This document shows positions 36,661 to 46,038 of a stretch of 64,000 bases of DNA, in pieces. The position numbers were made by a program, and so were the translations under genes. Numbering within the stretch: the stretch's first letter is position 1; every line of letters begins with the position of its first letter. Where the stretch lies: the NCBI RefSeq assembly GCF_000697965.2, contig NZ_CP015880.1, positions 2,731,001 to 2,795,000 of the forward strand. The letters run 5' to 3'. Source of the DNA: Ensifer adhaerens. GTDB taxonomy: Bacteria > Pseudomonadota > Alphaproteobacteria > Rhizobiales > Rhizobiaceae. Under the pieces are notes generated by a model. That model had not been told where the DNA came from. It did not search any database and saw only the letters and a list, made by a program, of their open reading frames with translations.

Positions 36661-36729
36661 CTGGAGCGGGATCAGGATCCCGGTCCGCCCACTTTGAACC
36701 AAAACCAACGAAGAAAAGAGGGAACAGAA

Positions 36730-37992
36730 ATGAAGAAACTGATCACTGCCACGCTTCTCGCCAGCCTCATGGCCGGAAGCGCGCTCGCCGACACCAAACT
36801 GAAGCTCGTCGAGGTCATCACCAGCCCCGAGCGCACCGAGACGCTGAAGTCGATCGTCGCCAAGTTCGAGGCCGCCAACCCCGGCACGACGGTCGAGATC
36901 ATCTCCCTGCCCTGGGGCGAAGCCTTCCAGAAGTTCGCGACCATGGTTTCGGCCGGCGAACTGCCTGACGTGATGGAAATGCCCGACACCTGGCTGTCGC
37001 TCTATGCCAACAACGGCATGCTCGAAAGCCTCGAGCCCTACCTCGCCAAGTGGGAACACACCGGCGGCCTGACGGAACGCGCGCTCGAACTCGGCCGCGA
37101 CGTCAACGACACCGCCTACATGCTGCCCTACGGCTTCTACCTGCGCGCCATGTTCTACAACAAGAAGCTCTTGTCGGAAGCCGGCGTCAACGAGCCGCCA
37201 AAGACCATGGACGATTTCGTCAAGGCGTCGGAAGCCGTCTCGAAGCTTCCGGGCAAGTCCGGCTACTGCCTGCGCGGCGGCCCGGGTGGACTCAACGGCT
37301 GGGTGATGTTCGGCGCCACCATGGCCGGCAGCAACACCTTCTTCAATGAGGACGGCACCTCGACCATGAACAGCGAAGGCTGGGTCAAGGGCCTCACCTG
37401 GGTGATCGATCTCTACAAGAAGGGGCTGGCGCCGAAGGACAGCGTCAACTGGGGCTTCAATGAAATCGTCGCCGGTTTCTACAGCGGCACCTGCGCCTTC
37501 CTCGACCAGGACCCGGATGCTCTGATCGCGATTGCCGAGCGCATGAAATCGGAAGACTTCGGCGTCACCACCATGCCGAAGGGCCCGAGCGGCAAGGCTT
37601 TCACAACCATCGGCTTTGCCGGCTGGTCGATGCTGTCGGCAAGCCAGAACAAGGACCTCTCCTGGAAGCTGATCGAGACGCTCGAAGGGCCGGAAGGCAA
37701 CATCGAGTGGAACAAACGCACTGGGGCGCTTCCGGTACACAAGTCGGCCGAGAAGGATCCCTTCTATGCCAGCGCGCAGTTCAAGGGCTGGTTCGACGAA
37801 CTTGCCGACAAGGACGTCGTCCTGACTGTGATGCCGACCTACCTCGAGGAATTCGCCTTCTTCAAGGACTCGCTTGCCATCAAGACGACCCAGGAAGCCT
37901 TGCTCGGCGATATCACGCCGCAGCAACTCGCCGACCAGTGGGCCGACTACCTCACCAAGGCACAGCAGAAGTTCCTCGCCAGCAAGAAGTAA
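36730..37992 (+). CDS. CUT1-type (sugar) ABC transporter substrate-binding protein
   Basis: Periplasmic binding protein of 420 residues with a Sec signal (MKKLITATLLASLMAGSALA). Mature sequence shows FEAANPGTTVEIISLPWGEA and ELPDVMEMPDTWLSLYANNG, standard for MalE/UgpB-like family 1 proteins. ATG 36730 has GAGGGAAC upstream. It belongs to the carbohydrate uptake class, but the upstream C-S lyase suggests the ligand may not be a plain sugar. Confidence 0.91.
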   Translation: MKKLITATLLASLMAGSALADTKLKLVEVITSPERTETLKSIVAKFEAANPGTTVEIISLPWGEAFQKFATMVSAGELPDVMEMPDTWLSLYANNGMLESLEPYLAKWEHTGGLTERALELGRDVNDTAYMLPYGFYLRAMFYNKKLLSEAGVNEPPKTMDDFVKASEAVSKLPGKSGYCLRGGPGGLNGWVMFGATMAGSNTFFNEDGTSTMNSEGWVKGLTWVIDLYKKGLAPKDSVNWGFNEIVAGFYSGTCAFLDQDPDALIAIAERMKSEDFGVTTMPKGPSGKAFTTIGFAGWSMLSASQNKDLSWKLIETLEGPEGNIEWNKRTGALPVHKSAEKDPFYASAQFKGWFDELADKDVVLTVMPTYLEEFAFFKDSLAIKTTQEALLGDITPQQLADQWADYLTKAQQKFLASKK

Positions 37993-37998
37993 GCTTTT

Positions 37999-38026
37999 GG
38001 CCGGCGGCGGTTCGCCGCCGCCGGCC
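37999..38026 (+). other. Very stable UUCG-capped hairpin after binding-protein gene
   Basis: GGCCGGCGGCGG, TTCG, CCGCCGCCGGCC: a perfect 12 bp all-GC stem with a UUCG tetraloop, 7 bp past the binding-protein stop and 112 bp before the permease start. Confidence 0.75.
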
Positions 38027-38138
38027 CTCATAACTCTTTGAGCGGAATGAAGTGTGCGCGGTCTCCGCCCTTCCCGCTCCGACCTAGAATCGAGGCACGC
38101 CCGAAAAACCGGCGGCCGCACAGGGGAAATTTCGATCG

Positions 38139-39074
38139 ATGGCCTATGTCGCCCGCCAAAGCGGCCTGCCGGCAAGCAGGACGCCGCTGAAGAAGCGCAT
38201 CGCCGATGGCGCCGCACCCTATCTCTATAGCGCGCCGGCGCTGATCCTGATCGTCACCGTGATGCTGGTGCCGCTGGTGCTCGGCGTCTCCTACGCCTTC
38301 CGCGATATCCAGCTCCTGAACCCGTTCTCCGGCGCCTATATCGGTCTTGATCATTTCCGGGCGCTGTCCGAGGACCAGGCCTTCTATCGGGCGTTGCGCA
38401 ATACGCTCTGGTGGACCGGTGCCTCGGTCTTCTTCCAGTTCGTTTTCGGTCTGATCCTCGCATTGCTGCTCGACAAGCCCTTCTACGGCCGCGGCCTCGC
38501 CCAGGCGCTCGTCTTCCTCCCGTGGGCGGTGCCGAGTTTCCTCGCCGGCCTCAACTGGGCCTGGCTGTTCAATCCGGTCGTCGGCCCCCTGCCGCACTGG
38601 CTCTTCGGCCTCGGCATCATGAGCGAGCCGAACAACATCCTGTCCGACCCGCAGCTTGCCATGTGGGGGCCGATCATCGCCAATGTCTGGTGGGGCATAC
38701 CCTTCTTCGCGATCACGCTTCTGGCCGCCCTTCAGGCGATCCCCCGCGACCTCTACGAGGCCGCCAGCATCGACGGCGCCGGCCCAGTGCAACGTTTCCT
38801 GTCGATCACCCTCCCCTTCCTTGCACCGACGATCGCCATCACCATCCTCTTGCGCACCGTCTGGATCTCCAACTTCGCCGATCTCATCATCGTCATGACC
38901 AATGGCGGACCGGCCGACCGCACCCAGATCGTCGCCAGCTACATCTTCACCCAGGCCTTCAAGCGGCTGGATTTCGGTTACGCCTCGGCGATCGCGCTCG
39001 TGCTCCTGGCGCTGCTGCTCGCCTATTCGATGCTGATCGTCATCCTGCGGCAATGGCTCCTGAGCAAGGATTGA
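38139..39074 (+). CDS. CUT1-type ABC transporter permease (MalF-like)
   Basis: Permease of 311 residues with about six helices after a 30-residue basic N-terminus. First helix APALILIVTVMLVPLVLGVS; coupling loop YEAASIDGAGPVQRFLSITLP near residue 206. It sits between the binding protein and the second permease (5 bp ahead of it). Confidence 0.91.
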   Translation: MAYVARQSGLPASRTPLKKRIADGAAPYLYSAPALILIVTVMLVPLVLGVSYAFRDIQLLNPFSGAYIGLDHFRALSEDQAFYRALRNTLWWTGASVFFQFVFGLILALLLDKPFYGRGLAQALVFLPWAVPSFLAGLNWAWLFNPVVGPLPHWLFGLGIMSEPNNILSDPQLAMWGPIIANVWWGIPFFAITLLAALQAIPRDLYEAASIDGAGPVQRFLSITLPFLAPTIAITILLRTVWISNFADLIIVMTNGGPADRTQIVASYIFTQAFKRLDFGYASAIALVLLALLLAYSMLIVILRQWLLSKD

Positions 39075-39078
39075 ACCG

Positions 39079-39912
39079 ATGCGCGTCAAACCTCTTTTCC
39101 TCATGATCGCGCACCGGCTGGCAATCCTTGCCTATATCGCGTTTGCGCTCTTCCCGCTCTACTGGCTGCTGAAGGTCGCCGTCACGCCCAACGATCTGCT
39201 CTACTCCGAAGGCATTCGAATGTGGCCGTCGCGCGCCAGTCTTGAGCACTTCGATTTCGTGCTCCGCCACAGCGCCTTTCCGGTGTTCTTCAAGAACAGC
39301 CTGATCGTCTCGGGTTCCACCGCCGTCATCGTCACCATCCTCGCCTCGCTCTCGGGCTACGCCCTGTCGCGCTTCAATTTCCGCGGCAAGTACTGGCTGG
39401 TGGCGCTGATGCTCCTGACGCAGATGTTCCCGCTGGTGATGCTGGTGGCGCCGATCTTCAAGATCCTCTCGCCGCTCGGGCTGACCAACAGCCTGACCGG
39501 GCTCGTCATCGTCTACACCGCCTTCAACGTGCCGTTTGCCACCTTCCTGATGCAGTCCTTCTTCGACGGCATCCCGAAGGATCTGGAGGAGGCCGCGATG
39601 ATCGACGGCGCCACTCAATTCGTCGCCTTCCGCCAGATCATCCTGCCGCTGACGCTGCCCGGCATTGCCGCAACGCTCGGCTTCGTCTTCACCGCAGCGT
39701 GGAGCGAGCTACTGTTCTCGCTGATGCTGATCTCCGGCAACGATCAGGCGACGTTCCCCGTCGGGCTTCTGTCCTTCGTGTCGAAGTTCTCCGTCGACTT
39801 CGGGCAGATGATGGCCGCCGGCGTGCTCGCGCTCATCCCCGCCTGCCTCTTCTTCCTGCTCATTCAACGCTATCTCGTCCAGGGCCTCACGGCCGGCGCG
39901 GTCAAAGGCTGA
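39079..39912 (+). CDS. CUT1-type ABC transporter permease (MalG-like)
   Basis: Permease of 277 residues with six predicted helices; the first is LAILAYIAFALFPLYWLLKV. The coupling loop LEEAAMIDGATQFVAFRQI is near residue 170 and the C-terminus QGLTAGAVKG is the usual MalG-type ending. It starts 5 bp after the MalF-like gene and lies 12 bp ahead of the ATPase gene. Confidence 0.92.
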   Translation: MRVKPLFLMIAHRLAILAYIAFALFPLYWLLKVAVTPNDLLYSEGIRMWPSRASLEHFDFVLRHSAFPVFFKNSLIVSGSTAVIVTILASLSGYALSRFNFRGKYWLVALMLLTQMFPLVMLVAPIFKILSPLGLTNSLTGLVIVYTAFNVPFATFLMQSFFDGIPKDLEEAAMIDGATQFVAFRQIILPLTLPGIAATLGFVFTAAWSELLFSLMLISGNDQATFPVGLLSFVSKFSVDFGQMMAAGVLALIPACLFFLLIQRYLVQGLTAGAVKG

Positions 39913-39923
39913 GGATTGTTCTC

Positions 39924-40991
39924 ATGGCTTCCATCGATATCGCCAATATCCAGAAATCCTACGGCATCCACCCGGTCCTGCACGATGTCGACCTGAAGAT
40001 CGGCGACGGCGAATTCGTCGTGCTCGTCGGCCCGTCAGGCTGCGGCAAGTCCACGCTTCTGCGCATGATCGCCGGGCTCGAAAGCGTGACCTCGGGCGAA
40101 ATCCGCATCGCCGGAAAACGCGTCAACGAACTGGCCCCGAAGGACCGCGACATCGCCATGGTGTTTCAGTCCTACGCGCTCTATCCGCACATGTCGGTCG
40201 CCAAGAATATGAGCTACAGCCTGAGGCTGAGGAAGGTCGCCAAGGAAAAGATCGCAAGCGTCGTCTCGGGCGCTGCCGCCAAGCTCGGTCTCGACCCGCT
40301 GCTCGAACGCCGCCCCCGTGCACTTTCGGGCGGACAGCGCCAGCGCGTCGCCATGGGCCGGGCCATCGTGCGCGAACCCAAGGCGTTTCTCTTCGATGAG
40401 CCGCTCTCCAACCTCGACGCGCGCCTCCGCGAACAGATGCGCGCCGAGATCAAGAAGCTGCACAAGGACTTGGGCGCCACCTCGATTTACGTCACCCACG
40501 ACCAGATCGAGGCGATGACGCTCGCCGACCGGATCGTCGCCATGAACGGCGGCTTCGTCCAGCAGGTCGGAAGCCCTCTTGATCTCTATGACCGCCCGGC
40601 CAATCTCTTCGTGGCCGGCTTCATTGGGTCGCCAGGGATGAACTTCTTCGAGGGAACCTATCGCAACGGCACCGCCCCGCGCTTCGAGACCGAAGGCGGC
40701 ATCATCGTTCCGGCCCAGCCGCATCCTGCCTTGACGGACGGCGCCAGGGCGACGCTCGGCATCCGGCCGGAGCATGTCGAGATCGGCGTCGAAGGCCCGG
40801 ATGCGCTGAAAGCCAATGTCGACCTGGTCGAACCGACGGGCTTCGGCATCATCCTGCACCTCTCCTTCGGCCGTGCCGGCTTCAAGGCGTTTACCAACGA
40901 CCGCCGGTTCCTCAACGTTTCCGGCTCGCTGCCCGTACGCCTGCCGGTCGAGCGGCTGCACTTCTTCAACGCCGACGGCAATCGCGTCTGA
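39924..40991 (+). CDS. CUT1-type ABC transporter ATPase (UgpC/MalK-like)
   Basis: ATPase of 355 residues. Walker A GPSGCGKST (near 37), Q-loop VFQSYALYPHMSV, signature LSGGQRQR (near 134), Walker B FLFDEPLSNLD and H-loop VTHDQIEAMTLADR are intact. The C-terminal MalK-type TOBE domain includes GFIGSPGMNFFEG and LGIRPEHVEIG. The start at ATG 39924 gives MASIDIANIQKSYG; the frame opens earlier but inside the permease gene. It completes the FadR-lyase-importer operon. Confidence 0.92.
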   Translation: MASIDIANIQKSYGIHPVLHDVDLKIGDGEFVVLVGPSGCGKSTLLRMIAGLESVTSGEIRIAGKRVNELAPKDRDIAMVFQSYALYPHMSVAKNMSYSLRLRKVAKEKIASVVSGAAAKLGLDPLLERRPRALSGGQRQRVAMGRAIVREPKAFLFDEPLSNLDARLREQMRAEIKKLHKDLGATSIYVTHDQIEAMTLADRIVAMNGGFVQQVGSPLDLYDRPANLFVAGFIGSPGMNFFEGTYRNGTAPRFETEGGIIVPAQPHPALTDGARATLGIRPEHVEIGVEGPDALKANVDLVEPTGFGIILHLSFGRAGFKAFTNDRRFLNVSGSLPVRLPVERLHFFNADGNRV

Positions 40992-41195
40992 GCGCCGGCA
41001 GCGACATGGCGAAAATTTAGGCGCATCCGGCAAACCGGCCGGCTGCGCCGGTTGACTTCCACAAAGCGAGGCGTACCGTCGTCGTGTCGCAAGTATCAAC
41101 CGCCGTGGCGCCAACTTAAGAGAAGCAAGCACCGCCAAAACGACAGATTGACGATAGCCTTCCTTGCCTGCGCCCGGCGATATTGAGGAAGTGTC

Positions 41196-41582
41196 ATGCG
41201 AATTCTTGTTGTTGCCCTTGCCTTTTCGACAACGATGCTCTGTCCGTTCGCTGCCCTTTCGCAAGAGGGCGATGCGGCCGCCGGAGCCACCGTCTTCAAG
41301 AAATGCGCCGTCTGTCATGTGGCCGACAGCGACACCAACAAGGTTGGGCCATCGCTCAACCATCTGTTCGGACGAACGGCAGGCACTCATGCCGACTTCA
41401 GCTACTCACCGGCGATGATCGATGCCGGCAAGGGTGGACTCGTCTGGGATGAGGCGCATCTGCGCGACTATCTGCACAATCCAAGGACCAAGGTGAAAGG
41501 CACGAAAATGGCCTTTGCCGGTTTGAAAGATGATACGGATATCTCCAACCTCATCGCCTATCTCAAGCAGTATTCGCAGTAA
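41196..41582 (+). CDS. Class I cytochrome c
   Basis: Periplasmic monohaem cytochrome c of 128 residues with a Sec signal (LVVALAFSTTMLCPFAALSQ). Haem attachment is KKCAVCHVA (CxxCH, near 36-40) and the axial Met is probably that in KGTKMAFAGL (near 105), as in cytochrome c2/c550. GAGGAA precedes the ATG. It lies 240 bp upstream of a cytochrome oxidase operon and could donate electrons to it. Confidence 0.92.
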   Translation: MRILVVALAFSTTMLCPFAALSQEGDAAAGATVFKKCAVCHVADSDTNKVGPSLNHLFGRTAGTHADFSYSPAMIDAGKGGLVWDEAHLRDYLHNPRTKVKGTKMAFAGLKDDTDISNLIAYLKQYSQ

Positions 41583-41661
41583 CCTGCGGAGACTAAACGC
41601 AACCGCTGCTCGCACGGAGGCGGCGAATTGCGACTGTTCGACGTTCGTGTAATAATTGCAG

Positions 41662-41764
41662 CTACAGCACCGCGTGTCTAACCAGACGCGCAAAGGTCGC
41701 TGTAGAACTTTGAATTCCTGCATGTTTTGCCGTTTGATCGGCGACGATTAACGGAAACATGCAG
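41662..41764 (+). repeat. Two-hairpin intergenic repeat, copy A
   Basis: First hairpin is nested: CTACAGC...GCTGTAG outside (41662-41668 and 41699-41705), GCGTGTCT...AGACGCGC inside. Second hairpin: CTGCATGTTT...AAACATGCAG (41718-41764). It shares CAGACGCGCAAAGGTCGC and the CTGCATGTTTT block with the copy at 49466-49542. It lies between cytochrome c and coxM. Confidence 0.8.
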
Positions 41765-41822
41765 AAGGCTCTACGGATTGCGTATTCATGCCCACAGCCG
41801 CCAGCGGCGAGGAGGGACAGAA

Positions 41823-42665
41823 ATGGCCGTGGTAGTTGTTCTGGTTTTGGTGGCCGTCGGTTCGGTGTTGTTCCATCTGTTGAGCCCATGGTGGTGGACG
41901 CCGATCGCGTCCAACTGGAATTACATAGACAATACGCTCATCATCACCTTCTGGATTACCGGCGTCGTCTTCGTCGCCGTCGTGCTTTTCATGGCCTATT
42001 GCGTCCTGCGTTTTCGGCATCGCCCGGGAAACCGGGCGGCCTATGAACCGGAAAACAGGAAGCTCGAAGGGTGGCTTGCCGGCGGCACCACGCTCGGCGT
42101 CGCCGCCATGCTCACCCCCGGCCTTTTCGTCTGGCACCAGTTCGTGACCGTGCCGGATGGTGCGGCGGAGGTAGAAGTCGTCGGCCAGCAATGGTTGTGG
42201 AGCTTCCGGCTGCCCGGCGCAGACGGCAAGCTCGGTACGTCGGAGACCCGCGACATCACGCCGGAAAATTCGCTCGGCCTCAACCGCAACGATGCGGCCG
42301 CCCTCGACGACGTCGTCATCGAAGGCGGCGAACTGCATCTGGAGGTCGGCAAGCCGGTCAAGATCCTGCTGCGATCGGTCGACGTGCTGCATGATTTCTA
42401 CGTGCCGGAGTTCCGCGCCAAGATGGACATGGTGCCGGGCATGGTCACCTATTTCTGGCTGACGCCGACGCGCACCGGCACGTTCGAGGTGCTGTGCGCC
42501 GAACTCTGCGGCACCGGTCACCCACAGATGCGCGGCACCGTCGTTGTCGACAGTGCCGCCGATTATCAAGCCTGGCTCTCGCAACAGACGACATTCTCGC
42601 AATTGCAGGCAAAGGCAGGAACGAAAGAAACGGCGCAGGCAGTGAATGCCGCCCCGGCGCAATAA
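41823..42665 (+). CDS. coxM: Cytochrome c oxidase subunit II (CoxM-type)
   Basis: Subunit II of 280 residues with two N-terminal membrane helices (AVVVVLVLVAVGSVLFHLL and a second near 35-60) and a periplasmic CuA domain. CuA ligands are present: His in VDVLHDFYVPEF, then CAELCGTGHPQM with both Cys, the bridging Glu, His and Met. GQQWLWSFRLPG supplies the electron-entry Trp region. ATG 41823 is preceded by GAGGAGGGA. It starts a compact coxMNOP operon with subunits I, two subunit III-like genes and subunit IV. Confidence 0.92.
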   Translation: MAVVVVLVLVAVGSVLFHLLSPWWWTPIASNWNYIDNTLIITFWITGVVFVAVVLFMAYCVLRFRHRPGNRAAYEPENRKLEGWLAGGTTLGVAAMLTPGLFVWHQFVTVPDGAAEVEVVGQQWLWSFRLPGADGKLGTSETRDITPENSLGLNRNDAAALDDVVIEGGELHLEVGKPVKILLRSVDVLHDFYVPEFRAKMDMVPGMVTYFWLTPTRTGTFEVLCAELCGTGHPQMRGTVVVDSAADYQAWLSQQTTFSQLQAKAGTKETAQAVNAAPAQ

Positions 42666-42820
42666 CAGGCGCCCCGACGGCCAAAGCGGGATGAGGAAAA
42701 GTGCTCGCGATTTCCGCCCGCACCCCGCTCGTGAGGAGACGCAATTCCATTGTTGGACGTGCGGAATTGCAGGTTCAAGGCGTTGGATCGAGATGATCCG
42801 GTGTTGGGAGGTTCTCGCAG

Positions 42821-44599
42821 ATGGTCGATATCCGGTCAGGCACGGGCGAAGAGATTGGCCCCGCGGAAGTGGAGGACGTGGAACTCTATCATCCCCATAG
42901 CTGGTGGACGCGTTATGTCTTCAGCCAGGATGCGAAGATCATCGCCGTGCAATATGCCTCGACCGCGATCGCCATCGGCATGGTCGCCCTCGTGCTCTCC
43001 TGGCTGATGCGGCTGCAGCTCGGCTTTCCCGGCGCCTTCGCCTTCATCGATGCGGAACGCTACTACCAGTTCATCACCATGCACGGCATGATCATGGTGA
43101 TCTATCTGTTGACTGCGCTCTTCCTCGGCGGCTTCGGCAACTACCTGATCCCGCTGATGCTCGGCGCGCGCGACATGGTCTTCCCCTATGCCAACATGCT
43201 GAGCTACTGGCTGTATATGCTGGCCGTCCTCGTGCTCGTCGCGAGCTTCTTTGCACCCGGCGGGCCGACCGGCGCCGGCTGGACGCTCTATCCGCCACAG
43301 GCAGTGCTTTCCGGCACGCCCGGCGGCAAGGACTGGGGCATCATCTTGATGCTCTCCTCCCTCATCCTATTCGTCATCGGCTTTACCATGGGTGGCCTCA
43401 ACTATGTCGTCACCGTGTTGCAGGGGCGCACGCGCGGCATGACCTTGATGCGCATGCCGCTCACCGTCTGGGGCATCTTCACGGCGACGGTGATGGCGCT
43501 TCTCGCCTTCCCCGCCCTCTTCGTCGCCTGCGTCATGATGCTGTTCGACCGGGTGCTCGGCACCAGCTTCTTCATGCCGGCGATCGTCGAGATGGGCGAG
43601 CAGCTGCAGCATGGCGGCGGCAGCCCGATCATGTTCCAGCACCTCTTCTGGTTCTTCGGCCATCCGGAGGTCTACATCGTCGCCCTGCCCGCCTTCGGCA
43701 TCGTCTCCGATCTCATCAGCACCCACGCCCGCAAGAACATCTTCGGCTACCGCATGATGGTCTGGGCGATCGTCATCATCGGCGCGCTCTCCTTCATCGT
43801 CTGGGCGCACCACATGTATGTCAGCGGCATGAACCCCTATTTCGGCTTCTTCTTCGCCACCACCACCCTGATCATTGCCGTGCCGACGGCGATCAAGGTC
43901 TACAACTGGGTGCTGACGCTCTGGCGCGGCGATATCCATTTGACGCTGCCGATGCTGTTCGCGCTCGCCTTCATCGTCACCTTCGTCAATGGCGGGCTGA
44001 CCGGTCTGTTCCTCGGCAATGTCGTCGTCGATGTGCCGCTCTCCGACACGATGTTCGTCGTCGCCCATTTCCACATGGTCATGGGCGTTGCGCCGATCAT
44101 GGTGATTTTCGGGGCGATCTATCACTGGTATCCGAAGATCACCGGCCGCCTGCTCAACCAGGCGATGGGGCAGATCCACTTCTGGGTCACCTTCGTCGGC
44201 GCCTATCTGATCTTCTTCCCGATGCACTATCTCGGGCTGATCGGCATGCCGCGCCGCTACTATGAGATGGGCGAGACCGCCTTCGTGCCGGCATCCGCCC
44301 ATACGCTCAACGAGTTCATCACCATCATGGCGCTGATCGTCGGCGCCGCCCAGATCGTCTTCCTCTTCAATCTCATCTGGAGCATCCGCCACGGCCGCGA
44401 GGCCGGCGGCAACCCCTGGCGGGCAACGACGCTCGAATGGCAGACGCCGGAAACGCCACCGCGGCATGGCAATTGGGGCAAGGACCTGCCGGTCGTCTAC
44501 CGCTGGCCCTATGACTACAGCGTGCCGGGTGCAACGGAAGATTTCATTCCGCAGACTGAGCCGGGTTCCGTAGGCCACGCGCCGGAGGGGGCCTCATGA
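42821..44599 (+). CDS. coxN: Cytochrome c oxidase subunit I (CoxN-type)
   Basis: Catalytic haem-copper subunit of 592 residues with at least 12 helices. Haem a ligand His is in TMHGMIMVIYL; CuB/Tyr motif is FFGHPEVYIVALPAFG; the His pair is in WAHHMYVSGM; the two late haem ligands are in VAHFHMVMGVAP. The WFFGHPEVY Tyr-His pairing and K-channel residues fit the A-family. ATG 42821 has GGGAGG upstream and the stop overlaps the next gene by 4 bp. Confidence 0.93.
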   Translation: MVDIRSGTGEEIGPAEVEDVELYHPHSWWTRYVFSQDAKIIAVQYASTAIAIGMVALVLSWLMRLQLGFPGAFAFIDAERYYQFITMHGMIMVIYLLTALFLGGFGNYLIPLMLGARDMVFPYANMLSYWLYMLAVLVLVASFFAPGGPTGAGWTLYPPQAVLSGTPGGKDWGIILMLSSLILFVIGFTMGGLNYVVTVLQGRTRGMTLMRMPLTVWGIFTATVMALLAFPALFVACVMMLFDRVLGTSFFMPAIVEMGEQLQHGGGSPIMFQHLFWFFGHPEVYIVALPAFGIVSDLISTHARKNIFGYRMMVWAIVIIGALSFIVWAHHMYVSGMNPYFGFFFATTTLIIAVPTAIKVYNWVLTLWRGDIHLTLPMLFALAFIVTFVNGGLTGLFLGNVVVDVPLSDTMFVVAHFHMVMGVAPIMVIFGAIYHWYPKITGRLLNQAMGQIHFWVTFVGAYLIFFPMHYLGLIGMPRRYYEMGETAFVPASAHTLNEFITIMALIVGAAQIVFLFNLIWSIRHGREAGGNPWRATTLEWQTPETPPRHGNWGKDLPVVYRWPYDYSVPGATEDFIPQTEPGSVGHAPEGAS

Positions 44600-45300
44600 A
44601 CGTCACCCTCGTCTTCCTGGCGGTGATCTTCGCGATCGCCGCCTGGTGGCTCAGCCGGCAGCGGCTGTTCTCGAAACCCTGGCTGGAGGTCGGCCACGCC
44701 CACGACCCCCGCCCGCGCGGTAGGCCTTCGATCCCGCCTGCAAAAATCGGCCTTGGCGTCTTCCTTGCTGTCGTCGCCGCGCTCTTCTCTCTCTTCATCA
44801 GCGCCTACTTCATGCGCATGGCCTCCACCGACTGGTGGTCGACGCCGATGCCGAAGATCCTCTGGCTGAACACCGCCATCCTTGCGCTTGGCAGCCTGCT
44901 TCTGCATGCGGCCCGCGTCACTGCCGAACAGCATCGTGACGAGGCGAGCCGCACGGCGATGATCGCAGCGCTTGCCGCCGGTCTCGCCTTCCTCGCCGGC
45001 CAGGTCTTTGCCTGGCGGGAGTTGACCGACGCTGGCTTCCTGCTCGCCGACAATCCGGCCAACAGCTTCTTCTACATGATCTCGGGCATGCATGGCCTGC
45101 ACATCCTCGGCGGCCTGTTCGCGCTTACCCGGGTCATCGTCAAGACGCGCACCGGCCCGATGGGCGAAAAGGCCGTGCTGTCGATCACGCTCTGCGCCAC
45201 CTACTGGCATTTCATGCTGGCCGTATGGCTGGTGCTTTACGCGCTCTTTTCCGGCTGGGCCAACGACTTCGTCGAGCTCTGCCGGTCGCTCTTGACTTGA
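44596..45300 (+). CDS. coxO: Cytochrome c oxidase subunit III-like protein (CoxO-type)
   Basis: Membrane protein of 234 residues, about six helices. It has the subunit III motif FYMISGMHGLHILGG (near 155) and a final helix ending CATYWHFMLAVWLVLYAL. It starts in an ATGA overlap with the subunit I gene. It is one of two subunit III homologues in tandem, the arrangement described for the alternative coxMNOP oxidase of Bradyrhizobium. Confidence 0.87.
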   Translation: MNVTLVFLAVIFAIAAWWLSRQRLFSKPWLEVGHAHDPRPRGRPSIPPAKIGLGVFLAVVAALFSLFISAYFMRMASTDWWSTPMPKILWLNTAILALGSLLLHAARVTAEQHRDEASRTAMIAALAAGLAFLAGQVFAWRELTDAGFLLADNPANSFFYMISGMHGLHILGGLFALTRVIVKTRTGPMGEKAVLSITLCATYWHFMLAVWLVLYALFSGWANDFVELCRSLLT

Positions 45301-45312
45301 AGGAGGCAAGGC

Positions 45313-46035
45313 ATGTCCGCCGAGACACATTCGCCTGTCCGAGAACCGCTCCATCGCCCCGCGGGACTTGCCGGCTTTGCCGCCGACTGGGCCTCCGACC
45401 AGCGGACGTTCAAGAACGTCTCCTGGGGCAAGGCGATGATGTGGATCTTCCTCTTGAGCGACACCTTCGTCTTCGGCTGTTTCCTCATCGCCTATATGTC
45501 GGCGCGCATGTCGACTGCCGTTCCCTGGCCCAATCCGAGCGAGGTCTTCGCGCTGCACATCGGCGGCTCGGACGTGCCGCTGATCCTGATCGCCATCATG
45601 ACCTTCGTGCTGATCACCTCAAGCGGCACGATGGCCATGGCCGTCAATTTCGGTTACCGGCGCGATCGCAAGAAGACCGCTCTGCTGATGCTGCTGACCG
45701 CCCTTTTCGGCGCCACCTTTGTCGGCATGCAAGCCTTCGAATGGACGAAGCTGATCACCGAGGGCGTGCGTCCCTGGGGCAACCCCTGGGGCGCTGCCCA
45801 ATTCGGCTCGACCTTCTTCATGATCACCGGCTTCCACGGCACCCACGTCACGATCGGCGTCATCTTCCTGCTGATCATCGCGCGAAAAGTCTGGCGCGGC
45901 GATTTCGACACCGAACGGCGTGGCTTTTTCACGAGCCGAAGAGGACAATACGAGATCGTCGAGATCACCGGCCTCTACTGGCACTTCGTCGACCTCGTCT
46001 GGGTCTTCATCTTCGCATTCTTCTATCTGTGGTGA
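45313..46035 (+). CDS. coxP: Cytochrome c oxidase subunit III-like protein (CoxP-type)
   Basis: Subunit III homologue of 240 residues with about five to six helices. Motifs FEWTKLITEGVRPWGNPWGA, FFMITGFHGTHVTIGV and the C-terminal GLYWHFVDLVWVFIFAFFYLW are classic for CyoC/CoxC proteins. AAGGAGG precedes ATG 45313. Divergence from the upstream CoxO-type protein is large, so the two are unlikely to be redundant copies. Confidence 0.9.
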   Translation: MSAETHSPVREPLHRPAGLAGFAADWASDQRTFKNVSWGKAMMWIFLLSDTFVFGCFLIAYMSARMSTAVPWPNPSEVFALHIGGSDVPLILIAIMTFVLITSSGTMAMAVNFGYRRDRKKTALLMLLTALFGATFVGMQAFEWTKLITEGVRPWGNPWGAAQFGSTFFMITGFHGTHVTIGVIFLLIIARKVWRGDFDTERRGFFTSRRGQYEIVEITGLYWHFVDLVWVFIFAFFYLW

Positions 46036-46038
46036 GGC

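Noticed and set aside
36667..36682. CGGGATC-AG-GATCCCG inverted repeat between the lyase and binding-protein genes
   Set aside because: The 2 nt loop is too small for a stable hairpin and no regulator preference supports an operator, so it is only noted.
36157..38217. 686-codon minus-strand frame over the lyase and CUT1 binding-protein genes
   Set aside because: Antisense to two well-supported genes, Arg/Gly/Glu-rich composition, no ribosome site.
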